In this document: positions 29,401 through 39,169 of the stretch, in pieces
Layout: every line of letters starts with the position of its first letter
Numbering within the stretch: position 1 is the stretch's first letter
From: Thecamonas trahens ATCC 50062
Taxonomy: Eukaryota > Apusozoa > Apusomonadida > Apusomonadidae
Reading direction: 5' to 3'
NCBI RefSeq assembly: GCF_000142905.1
Contig: NW_013657640.1
Span: forward strand, 9,564 to 57,140
Length of the DNA stretch: 47,577 nt
The notes under the pieces: generated by a model
Told to the model about the DNA's origin: nothing
Database searches by the model: none
Seen by the model: only the letters and a program-made list of their open reading frames with translations
Translations under genes and position numbers: made by a program

Positions 29401-31624
29401 GCGGGGGATTTGGGGCGCGGTTCACGACGTGCTTCTCTCTGTGGGACCGACGCTCGGAATTGATAGCGCGTTGCGCGCTACAGCCGTGCAAGGCCTCCCG
29501 CTTTCTGCACTGCTGGACGCCATGATCGGCGCTATTTCCGAGTGCACGTGGTGGGCAATCGAGCCACTTCTTGCGGCGCTTCGGCTGGTCAACGCGCTCG
29601 GCGGCATGCCTGCCGAGCGGGCAGGCGAGGTGTGGGACGGTATCTACGACGGCTTCCTCGCGGTGCGGATGGACCGACCGGGCTCGCTCTGTGGTGCGGC
29701 GATTTCTGCGGTACTGACGCCGTCGATTGTGACGGCGCCTGCTGCGGCGCCGGCCATCATCCAGCTTGTCGACGATGTGCTGCGGCTGGCGGTCAAGATC
29801 AAGGGCCCAGTCAACACGCTCGCTGCGGCGCTGTACGCACCGCTGGTGACGGACCCTGCAAGCGTGGCGCGGCTGGCGCCGGCCCTGGTCCGCATCGCGA
29901 GCTACATTCACGACGCTCCCGAGTCGGACGTCGGTCTCTTTGGCATGATCACCGAGATGGAGGCCATTGCCACGAATGGGACCGAGGTGGCCGAAGCAAC
30001 CGGCAGCGCTCGCTGCCCGGCAGTCTTTACCGCCGACGACGTCTACGCCCGGAGTGCCATGGGGGCGTTGGCGGCATCGCTGGAGGGACACGGCGAGCGG
30101 GCTGCCGACGCGGTGGCAGCGCTTGTTGCTGAGATCTTTGCCCAGTTTGGCGGTCCGCCCGAGCCCGAGGGGCGGAAGAGCAAGAAGAGCAAGAAGAGCA
30201 AGGCGTGCGAGCTCGGCAACAGCGGTGAGAAGCGGCGGCGAGTCCACCTCCTACAGCTGCTAGTGAGCTTGGGCGTGGCGATCAGGCACGTGCCGCTGGA
30301 CGAGCTCTCCGACCCGCTGTGGCAGCTGCAGATGTACAACCACTCGCCGCTCGGCCAGATCTTTGTGCACCTTGCCATCCGGTTTGCAGTGGCAGGACAC
30401 GGAGTGCCGATGCAGGAGCAGCTGCTGCAGCGGCTGAGGGAGACTCGGGTCATCAACAAGCGTGAGACAATTGGCCTGCTCTGTGCGTTGTATGCGGTGG
30501 TGGTCGACCTAGGCGCGAGCGCCGAGACGGCGGCGTTCCTGGACGCGGTTGTACCGGCCATCCTCCCGCTTGTTCTCACCCACGCGTACCGGACACATGC
30601 GCTTGGGGTCATCAACATGGTCAAGGTCCATGAGGTGCTTGCCAAGCACGCCGCGGCCGGCTCGGCCGAGTGCGCTGCAGTGCTGGCGCGGATGCAGGCG
30701 GATGCGACACTCTCGGCGATCGTCAGCATTTCGCAGAAAAATGAGTCGCAAGCACTAGACCTGCTGACGACGGCACCGCTGTACGAGCGCACGATCCGCG
30801 ACGGCGAGGCGCGGGTGCGGCTTGTCTACGTCGAGCTCCCAAACGATGTGACCGATTCTGCGGGCATGCTCGGCTCGGACATGGTCTTTGACGTGCTGTA
30901 CGGGAAGTGCGACGACGAGACGCTGTTTGCATCACAGCGCGCGCCGAGCGCGGTCCCGCTGCGGCCGCGGCAGCTTTCGCTTCGGTTGCTGCGGTGCTCG
31001 GAGCGGTTCGAAGAGTTTGCTCTGGAGCCAGAGCAAAGTGCGGCGCTGGCGGAGAACGCAGTGGCGAACGGCGACGCCAACTTTCAAAGCAAGATCGATC
31101 CGGGGCTGTGCCTCTCTGGCGAGACCCGCGGCGACGACTATGCCCAGCGTGCGCGCGCGGATCTTATTGTGGTGGCATCGCTCATCACGCGCGAAACGAA
31201 CCTGGGCGGCCTGACGCGGACTTGCGAGATCTTTCACGCCGGCAAGCTGGTTGTCGGCTCTGCCGAGGTCCTCCACACGCCGACGTTCCGGTCACTGGCG
31301 GTGACGGCCGAGAAGTGGATGCCGATCGAGGTGGTAGGTGAGCCGGACCTGGCCAGGTATCTGCAGGCGTGCAAGGACGACGGCTACGCCATTGTCGGCG
31401 CCGAGCAGACCGCCGAGTCGGTCTCGCTGGAGGACTTTGAGTTCCCGGCCAAGACAGTAGTCCTCCTCGGCAAGGAGCGTGAGGGCATGCCTGCCGAGTA
31501 CATCTCGATGCTCGACTACTGCGTCGAGATCCCGCAGTTTGGCGTCATCCGCTCGCTCAACGTCCACGTCACCGGCGCTCTATTTGTGTGGGAGTATGTT
31601 CGCCAGCGCCAGCTCCAGCAGTAG
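26469..31624 (+). CDS. TARBP1: tRNA (guanosine-18-2'-O) methyltransferase TRM3/TARBP1
   Basis: Methylates the ribose of G18 in the tRNA D-loop. Exon 1 (26469-26525) encodes MSSTTESVLSVYDSLFPTT before GTACGC. After an 89-bp intron, exon 2 (26615-31624) encodes TTLHDLVSVFRERDGSEHG and about 1500 residues of alpha-helical, HEAT-like sequence, as in TARBP1. A Lys/Ala-rich patch lies near residues 325-360. The last 150 residues are the SpoU/TrmH knot domain: NLGGLTRTCEIF (motif 1), VVLLGKEREGMP (motif 2), and EIPQFGVIRSLNVHVTGALF (motif 3), nearly the same as in human. The motif-1 Arg, motif-2 Glu and motif-3 Asn are present, so activity is expected. Length is 1688 residues, against 1621 in human. 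The upstream part of the open frame (26306-26468) is not coding. Confidence 0.95.
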
Positions 31625-32018
31625 CCGACGCAGCTGACAGAACATTGTCTGAATCCGCGAACCCGCTACAATACAACTCCCTCTCTCCATCTTGGCGATG
31701 AACTAGCCATACCGCCACCCGTGGTCCGATCGGCGCCAGCCGAAGTTTTTGTGTGCTCCGCAACTGATGATGGCCTGCGCCACGTAACCGACCGACCCCG
31801 CCCAACATCAAACACAACGAGTCTAGCTCCCGCTCGAGCATTCTTCCGCGTCACATAAGCGAGCAAGCTTGCGATCACCCTCATAGCTCGTACATCATCG
31901 CTGTGGAATGACGTGTCTGCCCCCCCCCCTCCCCTTCGCGGCAGGCCACCGGCCAATCGAGCCCGTTGTGGTTGTTGCCGAATGGCACTGCTCTTTCAGC
32001 CAGCCAACCCGGACGAGC
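31625..32018. other. Intergenic region before striatin
   Basis: About 390 bp between two same-strand genes. It contains a C run at 31920-31930. Minus-strand open frames cross it but show no homology. Probably TARBP1 3' UTR plus striatin promoter. Confidence 0.45.
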
Positions 32019-34193
32019 ATGTCGTTGCCGGACAGCCTTGGCCTCCCTTCTGTCCTCAACTACATCACACAAGAGTTCCGTCGTTTTGAACGTGAGCGCG
32101 CTATGTGGGAGTCAGAGCGTAGTCAGCTTAATGTACGTTGTCAATACTGATTGATGTGCCTAGACATGGTGGAGCCTTTTCCATACCCAAGGCCCTGTTG
32201 CCGGCGGTGATGTGGCTGGCGGCCATTTTTTGGTCGAGGGCGTGAGGGGCATGGCCACCGCTACTGAGCACATGGGTGGGGTATGGGGAAGACTAACATG
32301 ATGAGTGTGTTGTACGTGTTGTGTTGCGTCTACTTGGTCTCTTCTATCACTTGGTACAGTCCAAGGTCGCTGTGCTGGAAGCTCAGAATGAGGCTGCCTT
32401 CAAGTCGGTTGACGACCTTAAGCGGAGGGTGGTCATGCTGCAATACGCCCTGCGTCAGGAGCGGGCAAAGGCGGCTGCCGCGGGCGCTACTCGGGGGCAA
32501 GCCAGGATGATGCTGCAAATCCTGGTGGGACAAGCGGGGACGGATCGGATGCGCTGGGTATGGCGACCCGAAGCGGAGCGGGAAGAAGATCCGGGTCAAG
32601 GCCGACACGGTGCGGATCCCGTCACTGGCCGAGCTTGAGGCCAAGTCGCCGGCGTCGGCCACGGCCGGCTCGTCGTATTCGATCACCGAGCGGAGCCGGT
32701 CGCTGCTCCGGTCGTACCTCCAGGAGATGGGCCTGCAGAACACGATGGTGCACGCACCGGCGGGCGCGTCGCCGAGCAAGCCACCGCGGCGGGACACGCC
32801 TACACCGGTCGTGGCGCCAGAGCCGGCGAGCAGCGGCTTTGACATGGACGCGCTTTCGGCAGTGACCGGTGCGGCGGAGCCTGCTCCCGTCCCGGCCCCG
32901 ATTGTCGAGCCGGAGGCGACGGTGGCTCGGCGGACGTCGAGCCGCGGGCGCAAGAGCAAGCTCGCCGACCAGATGCGGGCATTCCAGGAGGCCGAGGCAG
33001 CGCGAGAAGCTGAGGCAGGTGCGGGCGCCGAGGCCGAGACCGCGGCCGGCAACGAGGCGGACTCCGAGCTCGGCGGGCTCGCCGAGCTGAGCGCGGACAT
33101 TGCGGCCGGGGCGGAGGAGTCGGGCAACGGCAAGTCTTCCCTGTCTGGGGCGCCTGTGTGGAAACAGAAGCATTTGCTGCGGTCGCACCTTGACGAGGTG
33201 CGCGCGGTGGCGTTCCACGCGTCGGAGCCCGGCCTGGTGACCGCGTCGGAGGACGGGACGCTCAAGTTGTGGAACATGAACGTGATGGCCGGCGGACGCA
33301 AGTCGTCGCAGGACCACGAGCCGGTGTTCACCTTCCGCGGACACCGCGGGCCGGTCTACTGCTGCGCTGTCGACTCGCACAACAACATGATGTTCTCGGG
33401 AGCGGCCGATGGCAACGTGCGCGTGTGGAAGCTGCCGTCGCTGGCGTCGTCGCCGTACGAGTCGCATGGCTCGGCGTCAGCGTACAAGCTCGATCTTCTC
33501 TCCTCGCACACCGACGCCGTGTGGGGCGTGGCGGTTCACAGCTCACGCCCGCTCGTTGTCTCGATCGGCGCCGACGGCTTTGTCAAGTTGTGGAACTACT
33601 CGGCGGCGCTCAACGCGGCGCCGCTGGTCAAGGGCGGCTCCGGCTCGACCGGCACTTCGCCGGTGTGGTCGGTGACCGGCCCGTCGGTCCCGACCGCCGT
33701 CACATTCCTTGCCGCCGAGCCAGGCAAGGTCGTTGTCACCTACCGCGACTCGAGCGTCATTCTCCACGACCTCGAGACCGGTGCGGCTAGCGCTACCATC
33801 TCGTTGCCGGTGTCCGAGTCTGGTGCCGGCGGCGTGACGAGCCAGCCCAACGCTGTCGCGGCGCACCCGACGCTCCCATGGCTCTTCACTGCGCACGAGG
33901 ACAAGCGCATTGTGATCTACAACGTCAACTCGTCCGAAGTGGTCGACACCATCGTGGCGCACCCGTCGGGCGTCGCCTCGGTCGCCGTCCACCCCTCGGG
34001 CCTCTACTTTATGTCGGGCGGCCACGACTCGTCGGTCCGGTTCTGGGACGTCTCCACCCGCCGCTGCGTCCAAGCCGTGCAGAAGCATCTTCGCAAGCAC
34101 GAGGCGTCTATCAACGCTGTGGCTTACCACGAGGCCATGCCGTTCTGCGCCACCGGTGGCGCCGACTCGAACGTCCGTCTCTACGGCTGCTGA
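32019..34193 (+). CDS. STRN: Striatin (PP2A B''' regulatory subunit, STRIPAK scaffold)
   Basis: Scaffold of the STRIPAK phosphatase-kinase complex. Exon 1 (32019-32132) encodes LPSVLNYITQEFRRFERERA and MWESERSQLN, then GTACGT. Exon 2 (32360-34193) continues the coiled coil (SKVAVLEAQNEAAF, LKRRVVMLQYALRQERAK), which in animal striatins dimerises and binds PP2A A/C. After about 32490 the frame must shift back one base twice (near the G run at 32492-32496 and near 32581) to reach KKIRVKADTVRIPSLAEL. This gives a Gly/Ser/Asp linker between coiled coil and the basic segment and 649 residues in all. A short DMDALS segment and an Ala/Glu-rich region precede about six WD40 repeats (LLRSHLDEVRAVAFH, TFRGHRGPVYCCAVD, LLSSHTDAVWGVAVH), ending SNVRLYGC. 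A 49-bp intron at 32525-32573 is a less likely explanation. Confidence 0.92.
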
Positions 34194-34252
34194 CACGGTA
34201 AACGCGCACTCACGAGGTTGTTTTACGGATGTTGACTCACGAGACACTTACG

Positions 34253-36041
34253 TTAGATAGCACCCTCGTCCGAAGTGTACGAGTACTCGTCCCAGTCGTC
34301 CGAGTTGTAGTCCATGGCCGCAAAGTCGACGCGGTAGCGGAGGATACCACCGAGGCCGCCAAAGCCCTTGCAGAACTGCGAGCCCTCCTGCGAGCGGTCG
34401 GTGACAAAGGCGATGCGGGCGCCAAACTTGGAGTAGTTTGTGGCGAGCCACTCGACAAGGTCTTCGCGCTCGCCGATCTCGAGCTCGATGCCGGTCTCGC
34501 GGTCGTGGAAGAACGTCGGGTCCTGCTGCTGCTCGGGGGTGAGGAAGACGACCGTGGCGGTGCCGGTCTGCGGGTTGGTCATCTCGATGCGCTCCATGAC
34601 GAGGTCCTCCCAGACGATGAGCGTCTCGACGGCGCCCATCTCGATGGCCTGCATGGTGTCCTTGACACCGTAGCACACCTTGCCGGTGTCCTGCGCAATG
34701 TGCTCAAAGTACTCCTTGATGAGCTTCTTCTCCTTGAGGAACTTGACGTTGGCGAGAACCTCGGCAGACTGGTCGATGGCCTGCGCCAGGCCGGCCTCCA
34801 TCCCGTACGAGATGTCGACCTGCTTGAGCACAATGTCGCGGAGCCGCATGTCGAGGAGCTCAGACTCGGCGAGCTCGCGCTTAAAGTCGGCGGAACCGGC
34901 AAGAATGAGGCCTGCCACGTTGGGCATGTCGTCGGTAATGTAGTGCTTGGTCGCCATCTCACCGACCTTGCGGACCCAGTTGCGCCGGGCCTCCATCCGG
35001 AGACGCGCGAAACGGACCGCAGACTGACCACCACGTCCGTGCTTCTTGGGCAGCTCGACGCCGACCTTCTGCAGGATGTTCCGGTGGTTACCCGAGAGCG
35101 TAGCAAAGAGCGCGCCGGAACCGTCCATGATGATAAAGCCAAAGGTGTCGTCCTGCTGGAGCAGGTCCTTGAGCGGCTGCACGTGGAACCGCGAGTCGCA
35201 CATGTACATCGAAGTGTTGAGCGGCTTGATCGGCTCGATGGCATACGTGACCTTCTTCTCCTTGCCGTCGTCGGTCAGCACGGTGCCCGTGTACAGCGCC
35301 AGGCCGTTCGGCGGGATCTGGTTGAAGCCCTTGAGCTTCTGCTGCGCAGAGGTAATGGCAGAAAGCACAGAGAGCCGGTTGACACGCGACTTGATGTTCG
35401 ATGCAGAACCGGCCTCGTCCGTCAGCAGACGCGTCAGCGACGACACCTGGTCACCCGGCGGCGCGATGAGCGTAATCATCGACGTACCGTTGCTGCGAGG
35501 TGGGATGAGGGGTGAGTGTGGAGCCATGGAGGGGGGAGAGCCAAAGAATGACCATCACGACGCCAATCGACGTGTCGGTCCACATGATCTTGCTCGTCTA
35601 TAGTGATGGCAACAATGACGTCTGCGCCGATGATCATGCCCATGCCGACCAAGGCAGAGGAGGTAAGGAGAGCGGGCGAGGACGTGTGTGGCTTGAAAGT
35701 GCGACAGCGGACGATATAAAGCGATGACATGAACAGCTTTCCGCATACTTGCGCACACGCCTACCATCTCTCGCTGCAGCACCTTGTATGGCGGTAGAAG
35801 TGATTATATCAATGATGGCGGTGTGTGGCGTGTATGGACAGGGACGAGGTGGATCGGAAGAAATCCACCTTTGGGGCGGGGGGGAGCACGCATGGCGAGG
35901 CACGTGGGGGGATAGAGAAGGTTTGGAAGGAGGGAAGATGTGAAAGAGTACGTACCCACGAGCGTTCTCAAGCGAAGTAAGGATCTTCTTCATCTTGAAC
36001 ATCTCAACGAGCTCGCGCTCCTCCTTGTCGGGGTCGGCCAT
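34253..36041 (-). CDS. ETF1: Eukaryotic peptide chain release factor eRF1 (two exons)
   Basis: Recognises all three stop codons and triggers peptide release with eRF3. Exon 1 (35956-36041) encodes [20 protein letters not shown] and LTSLENARG, ending in phase 2 at GTACGT. Exon 2 (34253-35492) starts [12 protein letters not shown] after CTCGCAG. Key motifs fall at exactly the human positions: NIKS 61-64, YMCDSRF 125-131 (YxCxxxF), and GGQ 183-185 within [19 protein letters not shown]. Both stop-decoding motifs have the standard form, so the standard genetic code is expected, in keeping with TAA, TAG and TGA all being used as stops here. The C-terminal domain ends with an acidic tail ([15 protein letters not shown]). 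Length is 441 residues. The 463-bp intron has a G run near 35875-35885. Confidence 0.97.
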
Positions 36042-36437
36042 GTTGGTGTGAGGCTGGCAGAGGGGTGGAGGTACTTGAAACACTGTCAACGATTAATTGA
36101 ATGTGACCGAATTGAGACAAGGTCCCTGGAACCGTTGCATGGCAACGACCTTGGATGACTCCAACACTGATTTCAACGACATCGGCCAATACTCTGACTT
36201 GGGAACTTGGTAGAAGGACAGATCGATACGCGCCGGACACCCTTAAGCCTATTGCCTTATGTACCATACCGTGCATCGTTGCCCACCACACAGCATACGT
36301 TCATCATATGTTCATCATGCCAAAATAATCGTTGCCCATACGTTCATCACACGTTCATCATGCCAAATAATCCACATCAAACGTTCACCTCCGCAAAGAA
36401 TCGCTATCTTTGCTTCCTACCTTACTCCCCCCCCCCC
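36042..36437. promoter_or_regulatory. eRF1 upstream region, AT-richer, with short repeats
   Basis: The least GC-rich part of the window. The phrase CGTTCATCA(T/C) recurs about five times at 36299-36395 and CCAAA(A)TAAT twice. It ends in a C run that abuts the assembly gap. Confidence 0.5.
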
Positions 36438-36912
36438 NNNNNNNNNNNNNNNNNNNNNNNNNNNNNNNNNNNNNNNNNNNNNNNNNNNNNNNNNNNNNNN
36501 NNNNNNNNNNNNNNNNNNNNNNNNNNNNNNNNNNNNNNNNNNNNNNNNNNNNNNNNNNNNNNNNNNNNNNNNNNNNNNNNNNNNNNNNNNNNNNNNNNNN
36601 NNNNNNNNNNNNNNNNNNNNNNNNNNNNNNNNNNNNNNNNNNNNNNNNNNNNNNNNNNNNNNNNNNNNNNNNNNNNNNNNNNNNNNNNNNNNNNNNNNNN
36701 NNNNNNNNNNNNNNNNNNNNNNNNNNNNNNNNNNNNNNNNNNNNNNNNNNNNNNNNNNNNNNNNNNNNNNNNNNNNNNNNNNNNNNNNNNNNNNNNNNNN
36801 NNNNNNNNNNNNNNNNNNNNNNNNNNNNNNNNNNNNNNNNNNNNNNNNNNNNNNNNNNNNNNNNNNNNNNNNNNNNNNNNNNNNNNNNNNNNNNNNNNNN
36901 NNNNNNNNNNNN
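36438..36912. other. Assembly gap (475 N)
   Basis: Unresolved bases flanked by a C homopolymer on the left and a C/CCA-rich stretch on the right, so the gap probably reflects unsequenceable simple repeat. Open frames drawn through it are meaningless. Confidence 0.99.
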
Positions 36913-36956
36913 ACTTTACCCCACCACCACCCCCTTCCCTCCACTCCCCTCCCACA

Positions 36957-38885
36957 ATGGGAGGAGTATGCGGGCGACCAAGAGCAAGAGCAGATGATGA
37001 TTACTCATACAATGTAGTCTCGCGTTCTGACATGGCTCCCACTGTACGTACCAACCCCCTCCCCCCCCCCCTCCGACCACTTCTGCTCCGCTCTCTCTCT
37101 CTCTCTGCCTGTACCGCACCCTCCGACCGCCACCCGCAATGCACAACCATACCAGCGTACACACAAGTAGCTACATATGGAGAGTATTGGCAGTGGTGTG
37201 AATGGTTGTCACACAGACTACGTGTAGGCATGAGGTTGGTATTGTGTACACACACCCCCCTCCCCCCTTTGTCCCTGCTTCTTCTTCGTTGACTGGTCGG
37301 TGTCGGTACGGGTGCCACTGCCGCTGTTCTGGCACTCTGCTTGATCTGTCTGTCCTCTTGCCTGCCTGCTCTCTTGCCTGCTCTCTGGCTACTCTCTGGC
37401 TACTCTCTGGCTACTCTATCTGATCTGCATGTTCTTTTGTCTGCACTCTGGCTGCTCTTCCCGCTCTCTACCTGTTCCTCAGCTACTCTACCTGATCTGC
37501 CTGCCCGGCTACCTCGCCAGCTCGACCCGCTCGATGTCGGCAAAAGTGGGAGTCATCGACATGATACTCACAACTCCCCTCCCCATCTCTCCATTCTGTG
37601 TACAGGGAAAGAGGAAGCGCGGCCGCGGGAAGAGACACAAGCCGCTGCCTGAAGCTAGTGACAAGTACCGCATCCTTCCGCGCAAAGTCGGAGAGGGTGC
37701 ATATGGTGAAGTCTTTGAAGCCATCGAGAAAGCCACGGGTGAGTCGGTGGTCATCAAGACCATCCGTCCAGATAAGGCCAATCCGGTCAAGCTGCGATCG
37801 GAGATCGAGATGCTCAAGTTGCTCGCTGATGGGCCGAACATTGTCCAACTGCTGGACACGGTCCAGGACTCCAAGACTGGCGTCCAGATGCTGGTCTTTG
37901 AGCTCGTCGACGCGCAGTACTACAAGGCTGCTTACGCCGTCATGAACTACAACGACATGCTGGTGTACATGTACAAGACGCTACTTGCACTCGCGTACAC
38001 GCACGACCGCGGCGTCATCCATCGTGACATCAAAGGCGGCAACATCCTCTTTGACGTCGAGGCACACAAGCTGCGCCTCATTGACTGGGGCTTTGCTACC
38101 TTTCACTCGCCGCGCACAGTCCACCACGACTTTCCAGGCACTCGCTACTACAAGGCGCCCGAGCTGTTCCTCCGCCTCAAGTCGTACGACTACGCTTGTG
38201 ACATGTGGTCGCTCGGCTGCGTCCTCGGCATGATCCTCTTCCAGCGCAACCACTTTCTCAAGGCCAAGCACAACACAGACGAGGCCCAGATGATTGCCAT
38301 CGCCCGCGCCCTCGGCACAGACGACTACGCCACGTGGCTCAAAGCTGCCAAGCCCCCCATGGCCGCTTACTTTCCCGTCTCTGCCCTCAAGGCCGCAAAG
38401 TGTCCCGCAGAGCGCCAGTCGCTGTGCGACCTCTTTGGCTCCGAAGACCACAACGGGCACCTAGTCCGTGACGACGCCGTAGACTTGCTCGAGGGCCTCC
38501 TCCGCTGGGATCCTGCAGACCGCCTCACCGCCAGCCAAGCCCTTGCATCACCCATTTTTGCCCCGCTCCGCGCTCGCGACAACCTGGACACTTCGACCAC
38601 CAACACCACCAACACATCGCGCTCAGACTCAAACTCGTCTATCATCAGCCCGCAGTCGGTTGTGCCCATGGTCCAGAAGCGCGAGCTCACTGGCCCGGCC
38701 GCCTGCCACCCCTCTGGCTCTCAGACCTCTACACCATCGAGCCTATCGATTCCCTCGGCTCGTCGTCGTCGTACTCATCTTCGGACTCGGTCTCCTCCAC
38801 CATCTCAGCCGGCGACGTCTCCTTCAATCGCGATGCCATGGAGACTGACTCCAACTCGTACGCTTCGTTCACCTCGTCATCATAG
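36957..38885 (+). CDS. Casein kinase 2 alpha-like protein kinase (one-base break near 38690)
   Basis: Exon 1 (36957-37043) gives MGGVCGRPRARADDDYSYNV and ends MAPT before GTACGT. Exon 2 (37606-38885) begins, in phase 0, with the basic run GKRKRGRGKRHK. The kinase domain follows: GEGAYGEV (glycine loop), VVIKT (Lys), HRDIKGGNILF, and LIDWGFATF. DWG instead of DFG, plus RLIDWG and YDYACDMWSLGC, place it in the CK2-alpha branch, although it lacks the strongly basic KKKKIKREIKIL stretch of canonical CK2-alpha, so it may be a diverged paralogue. Beyond 38690 the open frame becomes Arg/Pro-rich read-through. One frame back gives LPPLWLSDLYTIEPIDSLGS and a Ser-rich acidic tail ending with TAG at 38883-38885, 455 residues in all. 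The link of exon 1 to the kinase is inferred from splice phase only. Confidence 0.85.
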
Positions 38886-39169
38886 CCATCGCCTGCTCCG
38901 ATCCAAGCCGCCCTTTCCGCATCCCCCCCCCCCTCCCAATCGAGCAAATGAAAGACCACATGCCTCCAGTCCAGCGCGGGCGCTTGAAGAGCCGGCGCAG
39001 CGGTTTGTCTACACCGGGCTGGAAATGATCGACGTGCATGTGACTGAGCGGCTTTCGGCTGGTCGACCGGGTAACCACGGCCAGCGCCAGCTCTGGTCAC
39101 TCGTCACTCGGCGCCCGGTGCTTGTCGCTCGGACCACCGCACTCGCCCTCCCCCCTCCCCTCACACACC

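Noticed and set aside
32525-32573. A 49-bp GT...AG intron in striatin that would restore frame
   Set aside because: It is shorter than every homology-supported intron (69-562 bp), has weak sites, and leaves QARMMLQILV as an odd linker. Two missing G's in short runs give a more natural Ser/Gly/Asp linker and fit the pattern elsewhere. Not fully excluded.
37169-37222. A micro-exon encoding GEYWQWCEW, reminiscent of the EYW...EW segment before the CK2 kinase domain
   Set aside because: Phase does not match exon 1, codons are AT-ending unlike the rest of the window, and direct joining of exon 1 to 37606 is in phase.
36207-37292. Open frames running through the N gap
   Set aside because: They consist mainly of unknown residues and have no meaning.
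38729-39100. Minus-strand open frame of 123 codons after the CK2-like kinase
   Set aside because: It is the complement of the repaired Ser-rich kinase tail, which has the right strand and codon bias.
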